From: Myxococcota bacterium
GTDB taxonomy: Bacteria > Myxococcota_A > Bradymonadia > UBA7976 > UBA1532
NCBI GenBank assembly: GCA_963169045.1
Contig: CAUJDF010000102.1
Coordinates: 22,637-86,636, forward strand
Reading direction: 5' to 3'
Length of the DNA stretch: 64,000 nt
Shown here: positions 34,223 through 55,700 of the stretch, piece by piece
Numbering within the stretch: position 1 is the stretch's first letter
Layout: each line of letters opens with the position of its first letter
Program-made: the position numbers and the translations under genes
Notes under the pieces: model-generated
What the model was told of the DNA's origin: nothing
Database searches by the model: none
Seen by the model: only the letters and a program-made list of their open reading frames with translations

Positions 34223-36367
34223 TCAGGGGCAGCGCAGGTGCCCGCGGCGGAAGCGCAGGCCACCTTCGACCCAGGTGGCGTAGGCGCCTTCGTCGAGCGG
34301 GAGCAGGCCGAGGCCGTAGCGTTCGCCGTGCCCGTCGAGGACGATGCGCGGCGGCAGGCGCTGCACGCCGTCCGGGCCGACGCTCAGGCGCTGGAAGCTC
34401 ACCTCCACTTCGCCGTTCTCGTCGCGGGCGGTCCACAGCAGGCCCGGGTGGCCGTCGATGACGGCGACCTGCGGGCCGAACGCCTCGTTGTCGCCGGTGC
34501 CGATCGTCAGCGGCGTGCCGACGGGCGCCCCTTGCGCGTCGAGGCGCCGCACCCGCACGCGCCCGGCCAGCTCCTCCTCGAGCTCGTAGGCCACGAGGAA
34601 ACCCTCGCCTTCGGCGGTCATCGTCAGGCTGGGCAGCTCGGCGTAGTCCTGCTCGAGGTAGCGGACCTCGCCGCGCCGGGCGAGCTCGCGGGTGAACCGC
34701 GCGAAGGCCGGGCGGTAGGTGAAGCCGCGCCCGGCGTCCATCCAGGCGAGCGCGAAGCCGTCGGCCCCGGGGACGAGCGCCGGCGCGCCGTTGATGTCCG
34801 GGTTGCCGATGAGCAACGTCGGGCCTGCGAGCACCGTGCCGTCCGGCGCGAACCGCAGGCCCTGGATGACATTGCCCGGCAACAGCTGCGTGTAGGCGAG
34901 CACGAAGGCCTCGCCGTCCCAGGCCAGCGCCAGCGCCCTCGCGCCGCCGAGCTCAGCCTCGGCGAGCACCAGCCGCACCGACTCGCCGCCGACGCCCGCG
35001 GCGCTGAACGGCCGGTAGTAGAGCGAATGGTTGCGCTCCTGGTCGGCCCAGACGACGCCGAACCCCTCGCCGTTCCACTCCACCTCGGAGACGCGGGCCT
35101 GCCGTCCGACGACCGGCGCCGGCTCGACCAGGGCGTGACCGTCGAGGTCGTAGATCCCGAACAGCACGTTGTCGGCGCCGTCGATGCCGCCGTCGTAGAA
35201 GGACAGGCCGACCCGATCGCCGGCGAACGCGAGGTCGGGGAAGCCGCTGCGGGCTGGGCCGAGCGCGCGCTCGGGCGTCGCGATCGGAAGGCCCTCGGCG
35301 CAGGCGTCGACGACGCGCAGGCCGAAGGCCGCGCCGCGGCGTGCCGTGAGGTCGACGACGGCGGTGGCGCGTTCGCCCTGCGCGAAGTGCCGCAGGAGCG
35401 TCGCCGGCGTGTCGCGGCGTCCGGTCGCGCAGGCGAGCTCGCTCTCGGCGTCGAGGCAGGCCGAGCGCAAGTACAAAGAAGCGTCGGCGGCGGTGCCCGC
35501 GGCGGAGAGCTGGTACCAGGAGTCCGCCGGCGCGTTGAACGTGAACGCCTGCTCGGGGCCGTCGCCGCCGCACGTGCCCCGATCGAACGCGCCCTCGTGG
35601 GCCGGCGCGCGGCTCTCGCCGAGCGGCGCCGCGACGGCACGGTCGCACACCGCGTCGACGCACTCGCCGCTGGCGCGCACGCGGCCGTCGACGCAGATCG
35701 TGGCCTCGGTGGCGCCGGCGCGCGCGCCGCACGCGCGTTCGCCCTGCGCGCCGTCGCGGCACTCGTCGGGGTCGGCGCAGTCCGCTTCGCGCCACGCGCC
35801 CTCGACGCAGTTGGCGCGCCGCGCCCCGCGGCCGTTGAGGCCGCAGTCGCGCTCTTCCGCGGTGCCGTCGAGGCACACGTCCGGGTCGTCGCAGGCGGCG
35901 GGCTCGCCGAAGGCGCCGCCCTCGCAGACGGCGACGCCGGTGCCGCGGCCATTGAGGCCGCACGGGCGCACGGCCTCGTCGCCGTCGACGCACCCGCCCG
36001 GCTCGATGCAGGGGCCGTCGGGCACCCAGTCGCCGTCCACGCAGCGCCAGGCTTGCGTGCCGTCGTCGCCGCAGCCCGGATCCGGCTCGGGCGCCGCGCA
36101 GCCGCCGGCGTCGGGCGCCGCGCCGTCGGGCGCCGCGCCGTCGGGCACCGCGCCGTCGGGCACCGCGCCGTCGGGCACCGCGCCGTCGGGCACCGCGCCG
36201 TCGCCGCCGGGCGCCGCATCGGGCAGCCGCACGCAGACGCCCTCCTGGCAGACTGAGGACGCCGGGCAGTCGCTCAGCTCGTCGCAGTCGCGCGCCTCGT
36301 TCGGCGCCTCGCACGCCGCGAGCGTCCACGCGACCGCCGCGGCGATTCCGTAACGAAACCGTGCCAT
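34223..36367 (-). CDS. Cys-rich lipoprotein with VPDGA repeat linker and C-terminal propeller-like region
   Basis: 714 residues from ATG 36367 with CGGGAGGAG upstream. Signal MARFRYGIAAAVAWTLAAC ends in a lipobox. Residues about 30-50 have a Cys module (DCPASSVCQEGVCV), about 58-82 are VPDGA repeats, about 85-260 are repeating modules of the type CGLNGRG with spaced Cys. A sandwich-like domain (FTFNAPADSWYQLSA) follows, and the last 380 residues alternate strands of the form WNGEGFGVVWAD and AWDGEAFVLAYTQ, suggesting a beta-propeller. A surface-binding protein is likely; no ligand is evident. Confidence 0.7.
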   Translation of the reverse strand: MARFRYGIAAAVAWTLAACEAPNEARDCDELSDCPASSVCQEGVCVRLPDAAPGGDGAVPDGAVPDGAVPDGAVPDGAAPDGAAPDAGGCAAPEPDPGCGDDGTQAWRCVDGDWVPDGPCIEPGGCVDGDEAVRPCGLNGRGTGVAVCEGGAFGEPAACDDPDVCLDGTAEERDCGLNGRGARRANCVEGAWREADCADPDECRDGAQGERACGARAGATEATICVDGRVRASGECVDAVCDRAVAAPLGESRAPAHEGAFDRGTCGGDGPEQAFTFNAPADSWYQLSAAGTAADASLYLRSACLDAESELACATGRRDTPATLLRHFAQGERATAVVDLTARRGAAFGLRVVDACAEGLPIATPERALGPARSGFPDLAFAGDRVGLSFYDGGIDGADNVLFGIYDLDGHALVEPAPVVGRQARVSEVEWNGEGFGVVWADQERNHSLYYRPFSAAGVGGESVRLVLAEAELGGARALALAWDGEAFVLAYTQLLPGNVIQGLRFAPDGTVLAGPTLLIGNPDINGAPALVPGADGFALAWMDAGRGFTYRPAFARFTRELARRGEVRYLEQDYAELPSLTMTAEGEGFLVAYELEEELAGRVRVRRLDAQGAPVGTPLTIGTGDNEAFGPQVAVIDGHPGLLWTARDENGEVEVSFQRLSVGPDGVQRLPPRIVLDGHGERYGLGLLPLDEGAYATWVEGGLRFRRGHLRCP
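36121..36195 (-). repeat. 15-bp tandem repeat encoding VPDGA
   Basis: Five 15-bp units, four of them exactly CGCCGTCGGGCACCG, occupy 36121-36195, flanked by partial copies. They encode (V/A)PDGA on the minus strand in the lipoprotein linker. Perfect copies point to recent slippage. Confidence 0.9.
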
Positions 36368-36477
36368 TCCGCTCCTCCCGATCGGCGCGGAGTATGACAC
36401 GGAGCGCCCCGCCGAGGCATTCGGGACGCGCCCGCTTGCCCCGTCCGCGGTCCGAGAGGTGAAATGGCGCGTCTCGG

Positions 36478-39400
36478 GTGGCGCGCACCATGGTCCCGGT
36501 CCGGCTTCTCCTGATGGTTGTGCTCCTCGCGCTCGCGGGCCCGGCGCCCGTCCGCGCCCAGGAGCTCGCGCCCGGCTGGTCGGCGGAGCGCTGGACGACC
36601 GCCGACGGCCTGCCGGTGAACGGCATCTCGGCGCTGGCCCGCACCCCGGACGGCTACCTCTGGGTCGCCACGTACGACGGCCTGGTCCGCTTCGACGGCG
36701 TGCGCTTCACGGTCTTCGACACCGCCGCGCACCCCGTCCTGCCGAGCGACCGATTCACCGCGCTCGCCGTCGCGCCCGACGGCCGCCTGTTCGCCGCGAC
36801 CGAGTCGCGCGAGATCGTGAGCATCCGCGGCGACGCGGTGACCCACCACCGCGTCGGCGAGGCGCTGCCGGCCCGCACCTACGCGATGTCCGTCGACACC
36901 GAGGCGGTCTGGTTCGGCTCGCCCCGCGGCCTCGTCCGCTACGCCGGGGGCCGGCTCGAGCCCGTCGCCGGGATCACCGACGGCGTGCTCTCGGTCGTCC
37001 GCGGGCCCGACGGCGCGCTGTGGATCGGCACCGAGCAGGCCGGCCTCAAGCGCCTCGAAGGCGGACAGGTGCGCACCGTGGCGCCCCTGCCCGGCCACAA
37101 CCTGCACGCGCTGGCCTTCGCGCCGGACGGGCGCCTCTGGATCGGCACGCACCGCGGCTTCTTCTCGTTCGCGAACGGGGAGTTGCGGCACGTGAGCGAC
37201 ACGGCGGTCTACGGGATGACCGTCGACGCGCGCAGCCGCATCTGGGCGGGCGCGAGCAACGGGACGTGGCGCGTGACCGGCGACGCCGTCGAGACCGTCG
37301 GCCGCGTCGCCGAGGAGACCGTCCTCGGGGCGCGGCACGTGGCCGGGCCCCGCGGCGAGGACGTCGTGCGCACCGCGCGCGAGATCCTCGTCGACGGCGT
37401 GCCGGTGATGACCGTGCCGGTGGCGGTCACCGCGCACCTCGTCGACGCCGAGGGCGGCATCTGGGCCGGCACCGCGGCGGGGCTCCTCCGCCTGCGCCGC
37501 GACGCGCTCGGCGTCCTCGACCGCGAGCCGCCGCCGGCGCGCGCCTACGGCGTGCTCGAGGGCCGCGACGGCGACCTCTGGGTCGGCACCCAGGACCAGG
37601 GCCTGCGCCGCTACCGCGACGGCCGGCGGGTGGCGCGCTACGGCAAGGAGCACGGGCTGCCGGCCGAGCACGCCTGGACGGTCGCCGAAGGCCCGGACGG
37701 CGTCATCTGGGTGGCGTCCTTCGGTCTGGCGCGCCTCGAGGGCGACCGGCTGGTGCCCGAAGGCGAGGCCGACGGGCTCGGCAGGGTGCAGGTGCGCGCC
37801 ATCCGGTTCGATCGCGGCGGCGCGATGTGGGTCGGCAGCGAGCAGGGCCTCTTCCGCCGCGAGGGCGGCCGCTTCGTGCGCCAGGACGCGCGCCTCGGGC
37901 TGCGGGAGGTCACCGTGCGCACGATCCACGAGGACCGCCGCGGCGTCCTGTGGCTCGGCACCAACGGCGGCGGCCTCGTGCGCGTCGAGGGCGACCGCGC
38001 GCGGGTGCTCGACACCGCGGCCGGCCTGCCGAGCGACCTCGTCCGCGGCATCCACGAGGACGACGACGGCGCGCTCTGGATCGCCACCGAGGACCGCGGC
38101 ATCTACCGCCTCGACCCCGACACCCTCGCGGCGCGGAGCGTCGGCCGCGCCGACGGGCTCTTCGACCGGGGCGTCCACCAGATCCTGCCGGACGGGCGCG
38201 GCCGCTACTGGATGAGCAGCAACCGCGGCCTGTTCTGGGTGACGCGGCAGGACCTCGTCGACTTCGTCGAGGGCCGCCGCAAGGACGTGCGGTCCGTCTC
38301 GTACACCGAGCGCGACGGCATGCCGCACCGCGAGGCCAACGGCGGCGTGCAGTGGGCCGGCATCCGCGCCCGGGACGGGCGGCTGCTCTTCCCGACCCAG
38401 GGCGGCGTGGTGGTCGTCGATCCCGGCCGCGTCGAGGCCAACCCGGTCGCGCCGCAGGTGCACGTCGAGGCGGTGGAGCAGAGCGACCGCGACGTCTCCT
38501 TCGTCTACACCGCGATCAGCTTCCAGGACCCGAAGCGCGTCCGCTTCCGCTACCGGCTCGAGGGCTACGACCAGGGCTGGGTCGAGGCCGGCGACCGCCG
38601 CCGCGCCACCTACACCCACCTCCCGCCCGGCGAGTACCGGTTCCGCGTCGCGGCGGCCAACGCCGACCACACGTGGAACGAGTCGGGCGCCGCCGTGCCG
38701 CTCTCGCTTCCGCCCGCGCCGACCGAGACGTGGTGGTTCCGCGCCGGGCTCGTCCTGCTGGGGCTGGTGGCGGTGGCCGGGCTGTATCGGCTGCGGACGG
38801 CGCGCATCCGCGCCCGCGCGCTCGAGCTGGCGGACACGGTCGCGCGCAAGACCGCGGAGCTGGCGGCGGAGAAGGCGCTCGCCGTCGAGCAGCGCGAGGA
38901 GATCGCGAGGCAGGCCGCGGCCTTGCGCGACCTCGACGAGGTGAAGACCCGCTTCTTCGCCCACATCAACCACGAGCTGCGGACGCCGCTCACGCTCATC
39001 GCGGGGCCGCTCGACGAGCTGCTGCGCGACGACGCCGCCGGCGAGCTCCGGCCGTCGCTCGAGGTGATGCGCCGCAACGCCCACCGCCTGCGGCGACTCA
39101 CGGACCAGATCCTCGAGCTGGAGCGCGCCGCCGCCGGCCAGGTCCGCGCCGCCCTGCGGCCCGTCGACCTGCGCGCGCTGGCGGAGCGCACGATCGACGC
39201 CTTCCGGTCCGCCTCGAGCCGTCGCCGGCTCGCGTTCGAGGCGGACGGGCCGGCGGTGGCGCTGGCCGACGCCGAGCTGATGGAGACGGTGCTGACGAAC
39301 CTGCTCTCGAACGCGGTGAAGTTCACCGACGACGGCGGGCGGGTCGAGGTGCGCGTCGGGCGGCGGGGGGCCGAGGTCGAGCTGGTGGTCGCCGACGACG

Positions 39401-40554
39401 GCGTGGGCATCGCCGCGTCGGAGCTGCCGCGGGTCTTCGACCGCTTCTACCGCGTGGAGTCGCCGGGCGCGCGGCCGCGCGAGGGCACCGGCCTCGGCCT
39501 GGCGCTCGTCCGCGAGCTGATGGCGCTGCAGGGCGGGCGCATCGAGGTCGAGAGCCGGCTCGGCGAGGGGACGCGGTTTCGCGTGACGCTCGCGGCCACC
39601 GACGCGGAGGCCGCGCCGGATTCGACGACGGGCGAGCGGGCGCGACGCGACGCGTCGCTGCTGGTCGAGGCCGCGGTGGTCGACGCCGCCGACGACGGCC
39701 GCGCGCGCGTGCTCGTCGTCGACGACAACGCGGACCTGCGCCGCTGGGTCGGCGAGGTGCTGTCCGCGCGCTACGCCGTGGTCTACGCCGGCGACGGCGT
39801 CGCCGGCCTCGAGGTGGCGCGCGCCGCCCTGCCCGACCTCGTCGTCGCCGACGTGATGATGCCCGGCCTCGACGGGTTCGCGCTCAGCCGCGCGCTGGCG
39901 GCGGACCCCGAGACCGAGAGCGTCCCCGTGCTCCTGCTGACGGGGCGCGGCGGCCGCGACTCGGAGATCGAGGGCCTGCGATCCGGCGCGGTCGACTACC
40001 TCACGAAGCCGTTCGACGCCGAAGTGCTGCGGGCGCGCGCCGACGCCATCGTCGGCCGGCGCGCCCGGCTGCGCGAAGCGCTGCGCGCCGAGGTCGACGG
40101 CGGGCTCGCCGCGTCGCCCGCCGACGAGGCGCCGTCGCCCGCCGTCGAGGCGCCGTCGCCCGCCGACGAGGCGCCGACCCCCGCCGTCGAGGCGCCGTCG
40201 CCCGCCGTCGAGGCGCCGACGCCCGCCGTCGGGGCGCCGACGGTGCACGAGCGCGCCCGCGCGGTGGTCGCCGAGCGCATCGACGACGAGGCGCTCGACG
40301 TCCCCGCCCTCGCCCGCGCGCTCGGCATGAGCCGCGCCACGCTCGCCCGCAAGCTCGACGCCGAGGGCGCGCCACCGGCCGGCGAGATCATCCGCGCCGT
40401 GCGCCTCGAGCGCGCCCGCGACCTGCTGCTCGCCCGCGCCGGCAACGTCTCCGAGGTGGCCGCCGCCGTCGGGTTCGGAAGCCTCTCCCAGTTCAGCCGC
40501 TCTTTCAAGCAGGCCTACGGACGGCCGCCATCCGCCCTATTCGAGACCAAGTAA
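36478..40554 (+). CDS. Hybrid two-component system: propeller sensor, histidine kinase, receiver, AraC HTH
   Basis: 1,358 residues from GTG 36478; ATG 36490 is an equally reasonable start. Signal peptide or anchor (VRLLLMVVLLALAGPAPVRA), then about 600 residues of two-component-regulator propeller repeats (DGYLWVATYDGLVRFDG, GALWIGTEQAGLKRL), and a Y_Y_Y domain (RFRYRLEGYDQGW). A membrane helix lies near 750-770. Histidine kinase: HINHELRTPL with His832, then N, G1 and G2 boxes (NLLSNAVKFT, VADDGVGI, GTGLGLALV). Receiver with Asp1125 (LVVADVMMPG). Repetitive linker, then an AraC HTH. It should phosphorylate itself and bind DNA. Next genes are the RHS operon, its likely target by position. Confidence 0.95.
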   Translation: MARTMVPVRLLLMVVLLALAGPAPVRAQELAPGWSAERWTTADGLPVNGISALARTPDGYLWVATYDGLVRFDGVRFTVFDTAAHPVLPSDRFTALAVAPDGRLFAATESREIVSIRGDAVTHHRVGEALPARTYAMSVDTEAVWFGSPRGLVRYAGGRLEPVAGITDGVLSVVRGPDGALWIGTEQAGLKRLEGGQVRTVAPLPGHNLHALAFAPDGRLWIGTHRGFFSFANGELRHVSDTAVYGMTVDARSRIWAGASNGTWRVTGDAVETVGRVAEETVLGARHVAGPRGEDVVRTAREILVDGVPVMTVPVAVTAHLVDAEGGIWAGTAAGLLRLRRDALGVLDREPPPARAYGVLEGRDGDLWVGTQDQGLRRYRDGRRVARYGKEHGLPAEHAWTVAEGPDGVIWVASFGLARLEGDRLVPEGEADGLGRVQVRAIRFDRGGAMWVGSEQGLFRREGGRFVRQDARLGLREVTVRTIHEDRRGVLWLGTNGGGLVRVEGDRARVLDTAAGLPSDLVRGIHEDDDGALWIATEDRGIYRLDPDTLAARSVGRADGLFDRGVHQILPDGRGRYWMSSNRGLFWVTRQDLVDFVEGRRKDVRSVSYTERDGMPHREANGGVQWAGIRARDGRLLFPTQGGVVVVDPGRVEANPVAPQVHVEAVEQSDRDVSFVYTAISFQDPKRVRFRYRLEGYDQGWVEAGDRRRATYTHLPPGEYRFRVAAANADHTWNESGAAVPLSLPPAPTETWWFRAGLVLLGLVAVAGLYRLRTARIRARALELADTVARKTAELAAEKALAVEQREEIARQAAALRDLDEVKTRFFAHINHELRTPLTLIAGPLDELLRDDAAGELRPSLEVMRRNAHRLRRLTDQILELERAAAGQVRAALRPVDLRALAERTIDAFRSASSRRRLAFEADGPAVALADAELMETVLTNLLSNAVKFTDDGGRVEVRVGRRGAEVELVVADDGVGIAASELPRVFDRFYRVESPGARPREGTGLGLALVRELMALQGGRIEVESRLGEGTRFRVTLAATDAEAAPDSTTGERARRDASLLVEAAVVDAADDGRARVLVVDDNADLRRWVGEVLSARYAVVYAGDGVAGLEVARAALPDLVVADVMMPGLDGFALSRALAADPETESVPVLLLTGRGGRDSEIEGLRSGAVDYLTKPFDAEVLRARADAIVGRRARLREALRAEVDGGLAASPADEAPSPAVEAPSPADEAPTPAVEAPSPAVEAPTPAVGAPTVHERARAVVAERIDDEALDVPALARALGMSRATLARKLDAEGAPPAGEIIRAVRLERARDLLLARAGNVSEVAAAVGFGSLSQFSRSFKQAYGRPPSALFETK
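40114..40239 (+). repeat. 21-bp in-frame tandem repeat encoding the linker between receiver and HTH
   Basis: Six 21-bp units encode SPADEAP, SPAVEAP, SPADEAP, TPAVEAP, SPAVEAP, TPAVGAP. The Pro-rich spacer separates the receiver from the AraC DNA-binding domain and could tune its reach. Confidence 0.85.
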
Positions 40555-40565
40555 TCCTTTGATGA

Positions 40566-40607
40566 CGCGCACTTGCGCGCATCGAGACAACAACGCAAAC
40601 GTTTGCG
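40566..40607. promoter_or_regulatory. Two dyads ahead of the RHS operon, candidate operators
   Basis: CGCGCA/TGCGCG (40566-40579, 2-base loop) is followed by the perfect 14-bp palindrome CGCAAACGTTTGCG (40594-40607) in the 125-base gap between the hybrid regulator and the first RHS gene. The second resembles LacI/GalR-type operators such as the PurR box. The first could instead be a weak terminator for the regulator gene. No LacI-family gene is in the window. Confidence 0.45.
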
Positions 40608-40679
40608 ACCGATCCGCAATTCGCTCGACGCCGCGACCGTGTTACGTCAGCCCCAACTGAAGTCCGCAGGGGGGGAGTC

Positions 40680-46406
<5,727 letters not shown>

Positions 46407-46407
46407 C

Positions 46408-46992
46408 ATGACGAAGCATCTGGCACTTCTCATCCTGGCGGGGGTCGTGGTCAGCGCTTGCGACTCCGGTGGCGGTGGCGGCGCGGGCGGCGCCGGCGGT
46501 GGTATCGGCGGCGCGGGCGGCGCCGGCGGTCAGGGCGGCGGCGCCGGTGGCACGGGCGGTGACGCCGGCCCCGGCCCCTCCCCGGACATGGGCGTCGAGC
46601 CCTGCACGCCCGGCACCGAGGGCTGCCCGTGCGGCCCGATGGCGCCGTGCACCGGCGGCAAGGTCTGCGAGAACGGACAATGCGTCGACGACCTGCCGAT
46701 GCGCGGCCTGACCGTCTCCGACCCCAACGCCCGTTCGTGCGAGCTGTACCTGACCGAGAGCGGCGAGAGCCGCATCGCGAACGTGCGCTTCGCCGACGGC
46801 GTGCGCGGCCGCTTCATCCGGCAGGCGCCGGCGGTGGCGGTGGCGTTCGTCCGGCAGGGCGACGAGGCCTTCGCCGTGGGGAGCGTGTCGTTCGACATCT
46901 CGGGCCCGGCCGCGGGCGTGTCGCTGAGGAGCGCCACGTGCGCCGACGCCGCCGGCGCGCCGATCGAGAACGTCGTGGTGACGCTCCAGTAG
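46408..46992 (+). CDS. Small lipoprotein with one Cys module, between two RHS genes
   Basis: 194 residues from ATG 46408, one base after the RHS1 stop. Signal MTKHLALLILAGVVVSAC ends in a lipobox, then a Gly/Ala-rich spacer. One Cys module (PCTPGTEGCPCGPMAPCTGG, continuing to ENGQC) is shared in pattern with the two large lipoproteins encoded downstream. The last 100 residues look like a beta-sandwich (SRIANVRFADGVRGRFIRQ, EAFAVGSVSFDI). No family recognised. By position it may tether or chaperone the RHS proteins. Confidence 0.7.
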   Translation: MTKHLALLILAGVVVSACDSGGGGGAGGAGGGIGGAGGAGGQGGGAGGTGGDAGPGPSPDMGVEPCTPGTEGCPCGPMAPCTGGKVCENGQCVDDLPMRGLTVSDPNARSCELYLTESGESRIANVRFADGVRGRFIRQAPAVAVAFVRQGDEAFAVGSVSFDISGPAAGVSLRSATCADAAGAPIENVVVTLQ

Positions 46993-47012
46993 CACGCCCA
47001 CCAGGGGGAGCC

Positions 47013-52712
<5,700 letters not shown>

Positions 52713-52738
52713 GCGCCCATTCGACCCGGAGAAGCAAC

Positions 52739-55700
52739 ATGCGGAGGCAGCCCCCCGCGCCGGAGATCCGTGTCACGGCGCCGCTCGGCCTCGGGTCGAC
52801 GTGTCCGTCGCGCCCGGCGGAGACCGTCGCTTCGCGCGACGCAGCGACCCATCGCGCGTTCGCCTGGCACCTCGCCGCGCTCGCGCCGCCGCCCGCGCCG
52901 CCCCCATCGGACGGACCCGAGCCGCGTCGCGCCTTCGTCTGGCACCTCGCGGCGCTGTCCGCGCTGCTCCTGCTCATCGTCGCCTGCGACGGCGGCGGCG
53001 GCGGGGGCGGCGACCGTGACGGCGGCGCGCCCGACGCCTGCGTCGGCGACTGCGGCTGCGACGCCGCCTGCGGCGATGGCTTCGTCTGCGCCGACGGCCA
53101 GTGCCGGCCCACCTGCGCGCTCGGCAGCGACGGCTGCTCGTGCGACGGCGATCGCTGCGACGAGGGCCTCGTCTGCGGCGACGGCCTCTGCGGTCCCATG
53201 GAGTGTCCGGCGGGGGCCGATGGCTGCGCCTGCGACGCGGGCGCTTGCGCGGAGGGCCTCGCCTGTGTCGGCGGCGTGTGCCGGACGCCCGACTGCCCGG
53301 CCGGCACGCTCGGCTGCCGGTGCAACCGCGGCAGTTGTTCCGGCGGCGCCCGCTGCGAGGCCGGGACGCTGACGTGCGTCGAGCCCGAGCCCTGCACGCC
53401 CGGCAACCAGGGCTGCCGCTGCGACGACGCCGGCGGGTGCGTCGCCGGCCTCGAGTGCGAGGGCGACGTCTGTCGCGCGCCGGACTGCCCCGCCGGCCTC
53501 GAGGGCTGCGCCTGCCTCGACGGCCAGTGCGGTCGCACGCCCGACGGCGCCGCGATGACCTGCGAGGGCGGCGTCTGTCGGCGGCCCGGCTGCGCGCCCG
53601 GCACCCGCGGCTGCGCCTGCGTGGCCGGCGCGACCTGTCTGTCGTCGGACGACGCGTGCCTCGACGGCTTCTGCGCCGCGCGCGCCTGCATCCCGGGCAC
53701 CGACGGCTGCGGCTGCCTCGCCGGCTCGTGCAATCCGGGCCTCGCCTGCCGCGGCGGCACGGTGTGCGTCGACAACGCGGGGCAGGAGGGCGGCCCGTGC
53801 CTGCCCGGCGGCACCTGCGCCCGCAACGCCCGCTGCGACCGCAGCAGCGAGCCGGCCGCCTGCGTGTACTGCGACCTGGGATCGCTGGGATGCCAGTGCC
53901 GCGACGACGGCGCGTGCGGCCCGGGCCTCGACTGTGTCGGCGGGCTCTGTGTGGGCGACGACTCGGTGCACCGCCGCGAGCCCCCCGCCGCGCCCCGCTG
54001 CTACACGCCGTGTCGTGCCGACCTCTCCCCCGACCTCGCCGGGCGCTGCGACGCCGACGGCCTGCTCGAGGGCTGCCTCGCCGGCCAGGCGTGCGTCGAA
54101 GGCTCCTGCGTCGCCGCCGGCGAGGGCCCGCCCGCCTGCCGGACGGACGGCGACTGCCCCGAGTTCCAGATGTGCGCCCGCGGCCGCTGCTACGCCGAGT
54201 GCCAGCAGGACGCGGACTGCGCCGCCGGCTTCGGCTGCCACCGCAAGGTCTGTCGCCTCCCCTGCACGCTGAGCCGCGCCACGTGCCCCGAGGGCCAGCT
54301 GTGCGAGGCGCTCGACGGCGAGAACGGCTTCTGCAACACCGCGCCGCGCAGCGCCGACCCCGCCGCGCCCGCGCCGAGCGGCCGCTTCGAGCTCGAGCGC
54401 CGCGTCCTCGAGTTCTCCAACACGCGCCTCGAGCACCGCATCCAGCTCCGCAACGACGGGCCCGAGGCGGTGACGTTCACGATCCGCAAGGTCGAGCACT
54501 CCGCGAAGCTGCGCGACGGCGGCGCCGACGTCCGCCGGCCCGCCCGTCGCGACGACGAGTGCGTCGGCGCCGAGTGTCCGCTCTGGTGGCTCGAGTTCGG
54601 CGAGTTCGGCCACCTCACCCGCGGGGGCGAGGCGACGATCCGCGCCGCGGGCAACTGCGGCCTGGACTGCCCGTACCTCACCGTCCGTGTCGGGGACGGC
54701 GGCCTCGAGGCGACGCGCTGGCGCGGCGAGATCGAGGTGACGAGCCCCCTCGGGAGCGACCGCGTCACCCTCTCCTACGTCGAGTCGCCCGCGGGCCGCT
54801 GGGCCGGAAACCTCTATTATTACGCGACATTCCCAACCGCCGGCATCGACGGCGTCCCCGGCCGGGACGGCTGGCTCCAGCGCGAGGATCGCGGCGACGT
54901 CGAGGGCGTGCGCAACGGCCTGATCCAGCGCTGGAGCGCCTTCCGCACCGGATCGCTCAACGGCGGCTGGGCGGAGATGAAGGCCGTCCTGACGGCGACC
55001 GAGACGGGCCAGTGGCGCTTCCCGAACGTGACCGAGGACTGTCTCGCCCGCGAGGGCGCCTGTTATCTGTTCGACAACGGCGCCGGCTCCCTCCCCCGCG
55101 TGTACGTGACGGCGCTGCTCGACACGCCGATCCCGACGGGCGCCACGGCCTTCCCCGTCGAGATGAACCTGCACCAGCCGGACGACCCGCGGACGCTGAC
55201 CGGCCGCGTCGTCTCGACGACCACGCTGCACATGCCGGGCGACCCGGCGGTGCGCGTCGAGCTCGCGTCGGACGCCACCGACCCGCGCGAGTGCGACCCG
55301 CGCATCCGCACGAACTGCGTGCACTTCGTGTCCGGGCTCGACCTGCAGATCGTGCAGGGCGGTCGCTACCGGGCCGAGCCGGGCGGGCGCTGCGCCGCCC
55401 CCTTCGTGGCACGCACCCAGCCGTGGCTCGTCCCCGGCTTCCTCGACGGCGCGCGCCGCGACGTGCCGACCGGTCTGTTCCGCACCGACGAGTGTGTCGA
55501 CTCCCGCCTGCCCTGGTTCACCGAGCCGACCGAGGCCCAGACCGCCGCGAACCTGAACCTCGCCGCCGGCAACCCCATCCCCGACGGCCGCTTCAGCCGG
55601 CGCCGGATCGAGCTGCTCGACGGCGCGCTCGTCGACCAGCAGGAGCTCTTCGTGCTGTTCCGCGAGCGCTCTCCGTCGTTCCTCGGTGACGGGCAGGACC

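Noticed and set aside
40566..40579. Intrinsic terminator after the hybrid regulator gene
   Set aside because: The stem is only 6 bp with a 2-base loop and no U tract; kept as a dyad of unknown role.
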